Shown: positions 7,904-14,813 of the stretch, piece after piece | Numbering within the stretch: position 1 is the stretch's first letter | How the letters are laid out: each line of letters opens with the position of its first letter | NCBI GenBank assembly: GCA_031555145.1 | Contig: JAVBUR010000128.1 | Span: 1 to 17,960 of the forward strand | Direction: 5' to 3' | Origin: JAJDIA01 sp031555145 | GTDB lineage: Bacteria > Bacteroidota > Bacteroidia > Bacteroidales > Tannerellaceae | Length of the DNA: 17,960 nt | Made by a program: the position numbers and the translations under genes | Notes under the pieces: model-generated | Told to the model about the DNA's origin: nothing | Database searches by the model: none | The model's input: only the letters and a program-made list of their open reading frames with translations

Positions 7904-8389
7904 ATGGCAGAAGCATTACAGATTCATTCCGGCGACAAGGCCGCCAAATACGAAGCCTTACTCCCCCAAATCGTTGCCCTGACAGCAGGTGAGACCGATG
8001 CCGTTGCCAATATGGCCAACATTGCCGCTGCACTGTGGCAAACGTTCGGCTTCTTCTGGGTAGGTTTCTATACAGTGAAGGAAAATAAGCTGGTACTCTC
8101 CCCCTTCCAGGGACCGATTGCCTGTACCCGCATCCGGTTCGGCAAAGGTGTCTGCGGCACCGCCTGGGAAAAAAAACAGACGATCGTCGTTCCCGACGTC
8201 GATCTCTTCCCGGGGCACATAGCTTGTAACTCCGACTCCCGTTCGGAAATTGTCGTCCCCATCCTCCAAGACGGCGAAGTCATCGCTGTCCTCGATATCG
8301 ACAGCAGCGAACTGAACACGTTCGATGAAACCGATGCCCGTTACCTGGAACAGATCGTGGCAGTACTAAAAAAAGATGCCCCCATATGA
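7904..8389 (+). CDS. msrC: Free methionine-(R)-sulfoxide reductase (GAF domain)
   Basis: A 161-residue single GAF-domain enzyme that reduces free methionine-(R)-sulfoxide, repairing oxidised methionine in the cytoplasm with thioredoxin as usual donor. Three cysteines stand at 74 (IACTR), 84 (GKGVCGTAWE) and 108 (GHIACNSDSRSEIVVP). They match E. coli MsrC Cys84, Cys94 and Cys118 with a constant offset of ten, Cys108 corresponding to the catalytic one. FWVGFYTV (51-58) is also family-typical. ATG 7904 is chosen over an in-frame TTG at 7868 because it gives the normal length. It is a single-gene unit divergent from the MATE gene. Its stop codon lies inside the loop of its own terminator hairpin. 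Confidence 0.93.
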   Translation: MAEALQIHSGDKAAKYEALLPQIVALTAGETDAVANMANIAAALWQTFGFFWVGFYTVKENKLVLSPFQGPIACTRIRFGKGVCGTAWEKKQTIVVPDVDLFPGHIACNSDSRSEIVVPILQDGEVIAVLDIDSSELNTFDETDARYLEQIVAVLKKDAPI

Positions 8390-8401
8390 GGGCATCTTTT
8401 T
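8368..8401. terminator. Bidirectional intrinsic terminator overlapping the msrC stop codon
   Basis: GATGCCC (8375-8381) and GGGCATC (8390-8396) form a perfect stem, extended by A/T pairs on both sides, with five T's after it on + and seven on -. It serves msrC and, from the other side, the GH109 gene ending at 8426. The TGA of msrC (8387-8389) is in the loop. Confidence 0.85.
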
Positions 8402-8425
8402 CGTTTATTATGCAGTTGCCTGTGG

Positions 8426-9829
8426 TTAGAGGGCGAACTTCGGTTGACGATGGATCCATTGTCCACGGGTGAAGTCGGGGAAGTCGACCAAGGCACCGCC
8501 ACGGGCGATTGACATTTCCGACAGGGCGGAAATGGCGCTCCAGGCTGCTGCGTCGTAGCAATCCATCGGGGCCGGACGTTTGTTCTTGATGGCGTCGATG
8601 AGGTCGTACATCATGATGAAGTCCATACCACCGTGGCCAGCTTCACTGGCTTGTTGTTCGAGGCTTGCCCAAAGCTTGTGGTCGTATTTCTTGAACCATT
8701 CATCAGAAGCATCCCAACGGTGAGGACGGGACTGACCTTCCACATAAACATGATCACCGTCGTTCATCCACAAGCCGGTAGTACCCTGCACGCGGAAACC
8801 GAGTGAGTACGGGCGGGGAGAGTTGGTGTCGTGGGTTACGATGATGGTCTGGCCGTTGGCACATTTAATCATAGAAGTCACAATGTCGCCCAGATTGAAC
8901 TGGATATTGGCATATGGATGGTTAGCACCGCCGTTGTCTACAATAAACTTATGTAGGCCGCGCGATTGTGTTGCCATGGCCGAAAGGGCCAGGAAACGGT
9001 TACCATGGTTAATATCCATGCAGTTGGCTACCGGTCCGATACCGTGTGTCGGGTAGATATCGCCATTGCGTTTGATGGAGTGTTGCGTACGCCATTGGGC
9101 TTCGGCAAATGCTGTCGGTCCCATACGTAGTTCGCCACCTTTCTGGTAAGAATAGTGCTGGCCGTCGTTGAATTTCACTTCACGCAGGTCGTGCTCATAG
9201 CCGCAACCGCCGTGCAGGAGTTCGCCGAACAAACCTTCACGTACCATATTCAGTGCTGCCATGCAGTCGCGACGGTAACATACATTCTCCATGATGTTCA
9301 GGTGGCTGCCGGTTGTTTCGGAAACATTCACCAGATCCCAGCATTCTTCCAATGAGTTGGCAGCAGATACTTCCACACCTACGTAGGGAACACCAGCCTT
9401 CATAGCTGCTACCGACATCGGCACGTGCCATTCCCACGGGCTGGCAATGATCACGCAGTCGAATTCTTCGTTGTTCAACATGCTTTCGAATTCGCGTTCG
9501 CCGCCTTTATAAACTTTGGGAGCGGGGACGTTAAACTTGGCAATATGTTTCAGTGTGCTGTCGATCGGTCCTTGCTGGATATCGCAAATGGCCACAATCT
9601 TGTTACCGGGGATAGCCAATACATTATTAATATGTTCCTGGCAACGGGAGCCGGTCCCGATAAAACCAAAACGAAGTTTGCCGTCGTCTTTCCCAGCGGG
9701 TTTCTTCTTTGTTTGTGGTTCTGAACTTGCTGCTACTGCAGCAGTGGCATTTCCGGCAAGCGCCAGTCCGGCGGCGCCCATACCGGCTACAGATACTTGC
9801 TTTAAAAAAGCACGTCGTGTATTTTCCAT
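8426..9829 (-). CDS. GH109 alpha-N-acetylgalactosaminidase, Tat-exported
   Basis: A 467-residue NAD-dependent glycosidase of family GH109, which removes terminal alpha-GalNAc (for example from blood group A or mucin glycans) by a redox-elimination route. NTRRAFLK at residues 3-10 followed by a short hydrophobic stretch is a Tat-type signal, as expected for an enzyme exported with bound NAD. The Rossmann loop is GFIGTGSR (55-62). GH109 hallmarks are PWEWH (131-135), GVEVS (151-155), ENVCYRRD (181-188), WRTQHS (246-251) and YPTHGIGP (259-266, with His262), then SRPYSLGFRVQGT-like and AGHGGMD blocks nearer the C-terminus. ATG 9829 is chosen because it begins the signal peptide; the frame remains open 56 codons upstream, into aguB, but with no protein-like content. 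It has its own promoter. Ordinary Gfo/Idh/MocA dehydrogenases are relatives, but these motifs favour GH109 strongly. Confidence 0.92.
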   Translation of the reverse strand: MENTRRAFLKQVSVAGMGAAGLALAGNATAAVAASSEPQTKKKPAGKDDGKLRFGFIGTGSRCQEHINNVLAIPGNKIVAICDIQQGPIDSTLKHIAKFNVPAPKVYKGGEREFESMLNNEEFDCVIIASPWEWHVPMSVAAMKAGVPYVGVEVSAANSLEECWDLVNVSETTGSHLNIMENVCYRRDCMAALNMVREGLFGELLHGGCGYEHDLREVKFNDGQHYSYQKGGELRMGPTAFAEAQWRTQHSIKRNGDIYPTHGIGPVANCMDINHGNRFLALSAMATQSRGLHKFIVDNGGANHPYANIQFNLGDIVTSMIKCANGQTIIVTHDTNSPRPYSLGFRVQGTTGLWMNDGDHVYVEGQSRPHRWDASDEWFKKYDHKLWASLEQQASEAGHGGMDFIMMYDLIDAIKNKRPAPMDCYDAAAWSAISALSEMSIARGGALVDFPDFTRGQWIHRQPKFAL

Positions 9830-9867
9830 GTTGATATAAAATTGTGTTTTAAGTATAAATTCGTCAG

Positions 9868-9899
9868 CAAAAGTAGCCAATAATATCTGCCTCACCAAG
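9868..9899 (-). promoter_or_regulatory. Promoter of the GH109 gene
   Basis: On the - strand CTTG (9896-9899) and TACTTTTG (9868-9875) are separated by exactly 20 bases, close to the Bacteroidetes arrangement TTTG-N19-21-TAnnTTTG. Transcription would start near 9860, about 30 bases before ATG 9829. It lies just past the aguB stop (9928), so GH109 can be expressed apart from the agu operon. Confidence 0.6.
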
Positions 9900-9927
9900 A
9901 AAGATTTAGTAGATTTTTTACTAGCGG

Positions 9928-10803
9928 TTATTTCAAATATCTTTCCGTGAGACCTTGGAACGCGTCGATCCGGCGGTCGCGGAAGAAAGGCCACCAACGG
10001 CGCACCTGTTCGCAGCGTGCAGCGTCGATATCGACCACCCGGATTTCTTCGCGATCGTGCGGCAGTACGGCCAATTGTTCGCCTTGCGGCCCGGCCACGA
10101 AGCTATTCCCCCAGAACTGGATACCGTTGGTCTGCCCCGAAGGATCAGGTTCATGTCCGACCCTGTTCACTGCAATCACCGGCAGGCCATTGGCTACGGC
10201 ATGTCCGCGCTGTACGGTCACCCAGGCACCCAATTGGCGTTCTTTCTCTTCCGGCAGATCACTACTCTCCCACCCGATGGCGGTAGGATAGATCAGGACT
10301 TCGGCACCACGCATGGCCATTAAACGGGCTGCTTCGGGATACCACTGATCCCAGCAGACCAATACCCCCAATCGTCCGATGGAGGTGTCGATCGGTTCGA
10401 AACCGAGATCGCCGGGCGTAAAATAGAACTTTTCATAGTAAGCCGGGTCGTCCGGGATATGCATCTTGCGGTACTTGCCGGCAATGGAACCGTCTTTTTC
10501 AAGTACAACGGCTGTGTTGTGATATAAGCCAGGAGCACGCTTTTCAAACAGCGATAAGACGAGTACTACACCTAACTCCGCGGCTAACCGGCCAAAGCGC
10601 TCAGTGGAAGGCCCCGGTATGGATTCAGCCTGGTCAAAACAGGAAGTGTCTTCCGTCTGGCAGAAATAAAGGCCGTTGTGCAGTTCCTGTAAGACGATCA
10701 ATTCGGCTCCTTGTGCGGCACATGCACGGATATTGGCTTCCAACTTTGCGATATTGGAAGTACTGTCGGACGTATTGGTTTGCTGGATCAATCCTGCTTT
10801 CAT
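9928..10803 (-). CDS. aguB: N-carbamoylputrescine amidase
   Basis: A 291-residue nitrilase-superfamily enzyme that hydrolyses N-carbamoylputrescine to putrescine, CO2 and ammonia; cytoplasmic. The Cys-Glu-Lys triad is visible: Glu40 in LIVLQELHNG, Lys113 in GKYRKMHIPDDP and Cys150 in GVLVCWDQWYPE. The stretch YYEKFYFTPGD is typical of the AguB branch. ATG 10803 is chosen because only two bases separate it from the TAA of agmatine deiminase (10808-10806), an arrangement that favours translational coupling; the frame upstream of it is inside that gene. It catalyses the step directly after its neighbour. Confidence 0.95.
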   Translation of the reverse strand: MKAGLIQQTNTSDSTSNIAKLEANIRACAAQGAELIVLQELHNGLYFCQTEDTSCFDQAESIPGPSTERFGRLAAELGVVLVLSLFEKRAPGLYHNTAVVLEKDGSIAGKYRKMHIPDDPAYYEKFYFTPGDLGFEPIDTSIGRLGVLVCWDQWYPEAARLMAMRGAEVLIYPTAIGWESSDLPEEKERQLGAWVTVQRGHAVANGLPVIAVNRVGHEPDPSGQTNGIQFWGNSFVAGPQGEQLAVLPHDREEIRVVDIDAARCEQVRRWWPFFRDRRIDAFQGLTERYLK

Positions 10804-10805
10804 AA

Positions 10806-11855
10806 TTACGCTTGTCTTTGTGTTTGTATGTTCAAGAATCCTTCCGGGTATTGCATCGTGACACAATGCAACGAACCATGTTGCTTGATCAGCGGAAGGC
10901 AGTTGATGCCCACAATCTCTCTGTCGGGGAAAGCCCCTTGCAAGGCTTTGCGGGCAGTTTCATCTTTCGGCGACTGATAGAAAGGAAGCAGTACAGCACC
11001 GTTGATGATCAGGAAATTGGCATAGGTAGCCGGCAAGCGCTGTCCTTCCCAGACTACTTCATCAGCCATCGGCAACGGAATCAACCGGTAAGGCGTACCA
11101 TCCTGTTGGGTAAACGACTGTAGCTCTTCTTCCATACCTTGCAGTTCGTCGAAATGTTCGTCGTGCTCATCAGTACATTGTACATAGGCAATGGTATCTT
11201 CACTGCAAAAGCGAGCCAGGGTATCCACATGGCTGTCGGTATCGTCACCGGCCAGATAGCCGTTGTGGAGCCAAAGGATGCGTTCGAGTCCGAACATTTC
11301 CTTCAGATGGATATCCAGTTGCTCCGGATTCAGATAATCATTGCGATTAAATGATTGCAGGCATTCGACAGTGGTCAGCAAAGTACCCTTGCCGTCCGAC
11401 TCTACACTGCCACCTTCCAACACAAACGGTTGCATACTGACACGTTGTACCGGTTCGGCAAAAGCTTCGTCGGCAAAGAGCATGGCCGTAATCAGGTTAT
11501 CATGGTTGGCAGGAAACTTCATTCCCCAGCCATTGAATACATAATCATAGATGATCGGTTGGTCGCCATGGAAAACGGAAATGCCGCCATGGTCGCGCGC
11601 CCAGGTGTCGTTGGAATCAATCGTATAAAAAGAGATACGGCTAAAGTCTACCTCACCCAATTGTTCACGTACGCTGTCCTCGTCACGGCATACGATCAAC
11701 AAATGCTCGCGCTTCACCACTTCGCGGGCGATGGCGACAAAACAAGGAAGCACTTCGTCCAGAATCGGCGCCCAGTCCGTATCTTCATGCGGCCATGTCA
11801 ATTGCACACCACTTTGCGGATACCACTCCGCAGGAAACAGTATATTTTCTTCCAT
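10806..11855 (-). CDS. aguA: Agmatine deiminase
   Basis: A 349-residue member of the peptidyl-arginine-deiminase-like guanidine-modifying family. It converts agmatine to N-carbamoylputrescine and ammonia. Family motifs are in order: WYPQSGVQLTWPH (11-23), NDTWARDHGG (82-91, Asp88), FNGWGMKF (107-114), VLEGGS (145-150, Glu147), DTDSHVD (205-211, His209) and the catalytic Cys331 in HGSLHCVTMQ. ATG 11855 has GAGG ten bases upstream and is preferred to a TTG at 11864. The gene lies between a Dabb protein (19-base gap) and aguB (2-base gap). In Bacteroidetes this pathway usually feeds spermidine synthesis from arginine via agmatine. Confidence 0.95.
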   Translation of the reverse strand: MEENILFPAEWYPQSGVQLTWPHEDTDWAPILDEVLPCFVAIAREVVKREHLLIVCRDEDSVREQLGEVDFSRISFYTIDSNDTWARDHGGISVFHGDQPIIYDYVFNGWGMKFPANHDNLITAMLFADEAFAEPVQRVSMQPFVLEGGSVESDGKGTLLTTVECLQSFNRNDYLNPEQLDIHLKEMFGLERILWLHNGYLAGDDTDSHVDTLARFCSEDTIAYVQCTDEHDEHFDELQGMEEELQSFTQQDGTPYRLIPLPMADEVVWEGQRLPATYANFLIINGAVLLPFYQSPKDETARKALQGAFPDREIVGINCLPLIKQHGSLHCVTMQYPEGFLNIQTQRQA

Positions 11856-11874
11856 TTGATTCAATCCTCAACGA

Positions 11875-12177
11875 TTAACAGTAATAATCTACTTCTACCC
11901 GACCGTCGCGTATCTTCTTGCAATACCCGCTGATCGCCAGATGGGCCGGATGTACTTTATAGCTTTCCAACCCTTCGGGATTCTCAAAAGTTGAGATCAA
12001 CACGGCGTCGTAAGCAGTGTCCGACTCTTTTACATTAATACCGACTTCCATGGAAAGCAGTTCGGGGACGACGCCCACCAATGCCTCCAGATGTTCCTTC
12101 AACCACAAAGCATTCTCGGCCTTTGTCTTTCCTTCTGCTTCGGACTTGAGTTTCCACATGACAATATGTTTCAACAT
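11875..12177 (-). CDS. Dabb family (stress-responsive A/B barrel) protein
   Basis: A small protein of 100 residues with the dimeric alpha/beta-barrel fold. The opening MLKHIVMWKLK and the later stretch YDAVLISTFENPEGLESYKVHPAH are typical of the family. The usual function is unknown; some members bind small molecules or are stress-induced. ATG 12177 is chosen by family alignment; in-frame ATGs at 12186 and 12201 would add only a few residues. It is first in the probable operon with aguA and aguB, 19 bases before aguA, but no role in polyamine synthesis is established. A one-mismatch -7 box, TACTTTTA, lies at 12203-12210. Confidence 0.85.
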   Translation of the reverse strand: MLKHIVMWKLKSEAEGKTKAENALWLKEHLEALVGVVPELLSMEVGINVKESDTAYDAVLISTFENPEGLESYKVHPAHLAISGYCKKIRDGRVEVDYYC

Positions 12178-12245
12178 AAGCTGCATTTTGTTTTTTGACA
12201 TGTAAAAGTAAGCATATATTTGAACATAGATGCGTTATAATAGCA

Positions 12246-12280
12246 AAAACCACCATGCAGATTGCCCACATGATGGTTTT
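12246..12280 (-). terminator. Terminator after the sigma factor gene
   Basis: AAAACCATCATG and CATGGTGGTTTT (read on -) pair at 11 of 12 positions around an 11-nt loop, followed by TTTTTG. It lies 23 bases past the sigma factor stop. Confidence 0.55.
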
Positions 12281-12302
12281 AAGTGATCTTATAGAATGAG
12301 AA

Positions 12303-12809
12303 TTATTCGTTGAAATCCTTCAACACCTTTTGTAATTCCTGGCGAGCGAAGAAGATACGGCTCTTAACCGTTCCCAACGGAAGGCCTAACTTTTCAGCAA
12401 TCTCGTGGTATTTGAATCCACCCAGATACATGGAGAAAGGCACTTTCATATCGTCGCTCAGGTTGGCAATCGCATCCGTGATTTCCTGAATCTGATATTG
12501 TCCATCGGGTGAACCGTATCCGGATTCATTGATCACATCCAGATTGTACAGATCGGCATTCTGATCAATCACCGTTTGTACACGCACCACTTTGTGATAG
12601 TTATTGATAAAGATGTTCCGCATGACGGTCAGTACCCATCCTTTAAAGTTCACATTATCAACAAATTTATCTTGATTATCTAATACTTTCAGTGTAGTAT
12701 CCTGTAATAAGTCCTGCGCATCATCCCGATTTGCAGTGAGTGTCAGGGCAAAATTCATCATGTTTTCTTGCAAGCCCAACAATTTCTTTTGAAATAATGT
12801 TGCATTCAT
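12303..12809 (-). CDS. RNA polymerase sigma-70 family (ECF-type) sigma factor
   Basis: A 168-residue alternative sigma factor with only regions 2 and 4. Region 2 spans about 16-80, including DDAQDLLQDTTLKVLDNQDKF (partly) and the promoter-melting segment FKGWVLTVMRNIFINNYHK. Region 4 spans about 107-165, with a helix-turn-helix in HEIAEKLGLPLGTVKSRIFFAR. No anti-sigma gene adjoins it, unlike many Bacteroides ECF factors paired with FecR-type or small membrane regulators. It resembles the stress-linked lone-type ECF factors conserved in Bacteroidales, but I cannot match it to a named one. It is a single gene with a -7 box at 12867-12874 and a terminator at 12246-12280, next to the long AT-rich region 12810-13419. 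Confidence 0.92.
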   Translation of the reverse strand: MNATLFQKKLLGLQENMMNFALTLTANRDDAQDLLQDTTLKVLDNQDKFVDNVNFKGWVLTVMRNIFINNYHKVVRVQTVIDQNADLYNLDVINESGYGSPDGQYQIQEITDAIANLSDDMKVPFSMYLGGFKYHEIAEKLGLPLGTVKSRIFFARQELQKVLKDFNE

Positions 12810-12866
12810 AATCCTAAATTTTTAACCTTTTTTTTAACCTAATTCCGTCTCCTATTTATCCATCAG

Positions 12867-12874
12867 CAAATATA
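12867..12874 (-). promoter_or_regulatory. Probable -7 box of the sigma factor gene
   Basis: TATATTTG on the - strand fits TAnnTTTG exactly, 58 bases before the ATG. A TTTG upstream is spaced 24 bases away, rather far for a -33 element. Confidence 0.4.
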
Positions 12875-12958
12875 AGAAAAGAAGCCTTCAATAATAATCA
12901 AATTAATAGAATTATTTTGTAAAATTATGTTTTAGATAGAATTCATTCTCACATTGGC

Positions 12959-13031
12959 AAAATGATCATTTTTTACAACTTCACAAATTCACAACTTTTG
13001 TTTTTCACAACTTTTTGATCATTTTTTACAA
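12959..13031. repeat. Direct repeat pair around reiterated short motifs
   Basis: The 16-mer TGATCATTTTTTACAA occurs exactly at 12963-12978 and 13016-13031, 53 bases apart. The first copy lies in a 14-nt perfect palindrome, AAAATGATCATTTT (12959-12972). Between them, variants of TTCACAACTT recur about three times. Candidate roles are a regulatory-protein binding array or a scar of a duplication. Confidence 0.6.
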
Positions 13032-13151
13032 GTTATCCAGTCTTAATCCCTTATATTTCACTTGCCGGAAAAATTTAAAGGCAGTGTCAACATCGGTATT
13101 CCTATCACTGAAACTCTCAAACGTTTTCTTCCAATTCCATGATTTTCGCAT
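13026..13151 (-). CDS. Doubtful 41-codon reading frame
   Basis: An ATG frame beginning MRKSWNWKKTFESF and ending KYKGLRLDNL, rich in lysine and aromatic residues. I recognise no family. The frame stays open about 40 codons upstream of the ATG without another convincing start, which would also fit a remnant of a longer decayed gene. There is no clear ribosome site. Its stop codon is inside the second copy of the direct repeat. It may be non-coding. Confidence 0.15.
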   Translation of the reverse strand: MRKSWNWKKTFESFSDRNTDVDTAFKFFRQVKYKGLRLDNL

Positions 13152-13322
13152 TCTTTTTACATTTACATCAGCTTTATGACACAAAGATAGGGCGATAGAA
13201 TAGGATATGCAACAGATAACATTTATAGAGGCATAGAGTACTTCTATTTTGCATTTACTAGATACCGATTAATCATTATAGAAACGTTCACATCTGTTGG
13301 CGAAACAATGCTTAAGAGGGTT

Positions 13323-13336
13323 TTGACTTAAATCAA
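13323..13336. promoter_or_regulatory. FNR/CRP-family-like palindrome
   Basis: TTGACTTAAATCAA differs at one base from the FNR-type consensus TTGATnnnnATCAA. It lies 87 bases beyond the 3' end of the MFS gene and over 500 bases upstream of the sigma factor, so no clear target gene is apparent. Confidence 0.2.
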
Positions 13337-13400
13337 ATGACGATGGAAAACAAGTTCAAATAAATGCAAAAGATTCGAAAGTAAATGTTTAAATTTATAC

Positions 13401-13419
13401 AAAAAGACAGTCATACTGT
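13401..13419 (-). terminator. Possible terminator directly after the MFS gene
   Basis: Immediately after the stop codon (13422-13420) ACAGT and ACTGT pair around a 3-nt loop, followed by CTTTTTG on the - strand. The stem is short, so this is tentative. Confidence 0.35.
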
Positions 13420-14658
13420 TCAGTTGCCTTTACGGAAGCTGTTTTTCAAATCAACCAATGCTGGGACATAGCAGGCAAACACCCCTAGCACAATCATTAA
13501 TACACCCCCGATAGCAAATGTACGGCCAAGACCAATCCAGTCAGCCAGAAACCCCGTACCCAGCAATCCCACCAAAGAGGGTAGCATACTAACACTGATA
13601 TAGAAAGAAAAAACACGCCCCATCACCGCCGGATTAATCCGTGTTTGCAATACGGTAGTGAACGAGGCATTATATACAGAACCCGAAATACCTCCCAGCA
13701 TAGTAAACACGACAAACCATACATATCCCCCAACAGGCAGGATACCGGAAAAAAGAAAAGTGAATCCGGCCAATATATACATCCAATTAATCAAGGTAAT
13801 CTCGTTCAGGCGAAACATCCTGATGCCCAGCAATGCCCCACCTAATAATGCTCCTCCTCCCCAAGCTACTTCAATCAGGCTTACCTGAAAAGCATTACCG
13901 GAAAAATGTTGTAGCGTCATCAAAGGAAATAAGACACTGACAGGCATTATAATAATCATCGCTACTATGGAAAAACAGAATAACCAGGGCAATCCACGAT
14001 AGCGCCCTACTTCAGCCAATGCTTCCTTACTTTCCTTCCATAGATGAACCTCCTGCTCCTTATCACGGTTATCCGGATCAGGAATAAAGACAAACAATAG
14101 CGAAATACAGGCAATAGCGGCGCCCACTACATCCAGCAACAGGATATATGTCATATCCATCCACGAAATAAATAAGGCTCCAAGAGCCGGACCGGCAATA
14201 TTACAAATAGAATAGATCATTTGATTGATTCCTGCAATCCGCATTAATTCAGATTGGGGAGCAAGCAAGGGAACAGACGCCTGCATAGCCGGCATGTGGA
14301 AAGCAGACCCGACAGAACGCATAGCCAACAACAGATACACAAATCCGATCTGTGTCAGATCTAAATAGAACAAAACAGCCAGAACCAACGTACACAATGC
14401 GATAAAGCTATCAGCCAGGATCATCACCCGTTTCCGTTTCCACCGATCAATAAAAACCCCGGTGAACAAACCCAGTATCGATTGTGGCAACATCGCGGCT
14501 ATAGCAGCGAAGGCAAGCACTTCGGCCGACCCGGTCTTAAAGCTAAGCCATAGGATAATCGCAAAATTTACAATAGAACTACTTAGGATAGACAAGAACT
14601 GCCCTGTCCAGATAACAGCAAATACCTTTTTCCAACTACTTTGATCAACCTGATCCAT
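13420..14658 (-). CDS. MFS exporter, Mef-like (macrolide-efflux type)
   Basis: A 412-residue major facilitator superfamily pump with about 12 transmembrane helices. The N-terminal half reads much like Mef(A)-type exporters: WKKVFAVIWTGQFLSIL (9-25), then FKTGSAEVLAFAA, the loop-2/3 motif GVFIDRWKRKRVMILAD (about 67-83), and MRSVGSAFHMPAMQASVPLL. The family takes in macrolide efflux, enterobactin exporters and uncharacterised pumps, so the substrate here is unproven. ATG 14658 has AGG nine bases upstream. The gene is monocistronic, and its transcript should begin near 14807, leaving a leader of about 150 nt that contains a short reading frame and a strong terminator. This suggests inducible control by attenuation. 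Confidence 0.9.
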   Translation of the reverse strand: MDQVDQSSWKKVFAVIWTGQFLSILSSSIVNFAIILWLSFKTGSAEVLAFAAIAAMLPQSILGLFTGVFIDRWKRKRVMILADSFIALCTLVLAVLFYLDLTQIGFVYLLLAMRSVGSAFHMPAMQASVPLLAPQSELMRIAGINQMIYSICNIAGPALGALFISWMDMTYILLLDVVGAAIACISLLFVFIPDPDNRDKEQEVHLWKESKEALAEVGRYRGLPWLFCFSIVAMIIIMPVSVLFPLMTLQHFSGNAFQVSLIEVAWGGGALLGGALLGIRMFRLNEITLINWMYILAGFTFLFSGILPVGGYVWFVVFTMLGGISGSVYNASFTTVLQTRINPAVMGRVFSFYISVSMLPSLVGLLGTGFLADWIGLGRTFAIGGVLMIVLGVFACYVPALVDLKNSFRKGN

Positions 14659-14693
14659 AATGTTATACCTATTTTATATTACAACAAAAAAAT

Positions 14694-14725
14694 GAAAGCC
14701 ACGGGATTCACATCCAGTAGCTTTC
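14694..14725 (-). terminator. Strong intrinsic terminator upstream of the MFS start codon
   Basis: A 9-bp stem (14694-14702 with 14717-14725, one G-U pair), one mismatch, then a 4-bp GGAT/ATCC stem and a TCAC loop. On the - strand it is followed by ATTTTTTT. No gene lies upstream on this strand to be ended by it, so it most likely acts in the MFS leader. Confidence 0.7.
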
Positions 14726-14772
14726 TAACACTAACCCTTAACTTTAACCAATGAAAAACAATAATTTACTCT

Positions 14773-14802
14773 TTAGTAAATCAAGCTCAGGGACAAGCCC
14801 AT
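14773..14802 (-). CDS. Possible 9-residue leader peptide of the MFS gene
   Basis: The frame encodes MGLSLSLIY and stops at TAA inside the second leader stem. It starts about 5 bases after the predicted transcription start, so it would be translated from a nearly leaderless end, without a Shine-Dalgarno site. Short leader peptides that stall ribosomes control mef- and erm-type genes elsewhere. Whether this one is translated is unknown. Confidence 0.3.
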   Translation of the reverse strand: MGLSLSLIY

Positions 14803-14813
14803 ACTTGATACCA

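Larger units (their letters stand above)
12810..13419. other. Long AT-rich intergenic region
   Basis: About 610 bases without a recognisable gene, clearly poorer in GC than its surroundings. It holds the sigma factor leader (12810-12874), a pair of direct repeats (12963-13031), a doubtful 41-codon reading frame (13026-13151) and an FNR-like palindrome (13323-13336). The rest shows nothing I can name. Confidence 0.6.
14686..14809 (-). promoter_or_regulatory. Putative transcription attenuator in the MFS leader
   Basis: Read on the - strand, the leader holds three stems. First, ATCAAG/CTTGAT (14804-14809 with 14780-14785) encloses GGG/CCC. Second is ATTTACT-N4-AGTAAAT (14764-14781). Third is a terminator: GAAAGCTAC/GTGGCTTTC plus GGAT/ATCC (14694-14725) followed by A and seven T's, ending 27 bases before the MFS ATG. 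AGCTT and ACTAA in the early leader can instead pair with AAGCT and TTAGT just at the terminator's 5' arm. That alternative pairing would act as an antiterminator. Confidence 0.5.

Noticed and set aside
9830..9997. 56-codon N-terminal extension of the GH109 protein
   Set aside because: It would run through the promoter and into aguB, and would bury the Tat signal internally; ATG 9829 is the natural start.
12959..13031. CRISPR-like repeat pattern
   Set aside because: There are only two repeat copies, the intervening DNA is itself repetitive, and no cas gene is present.
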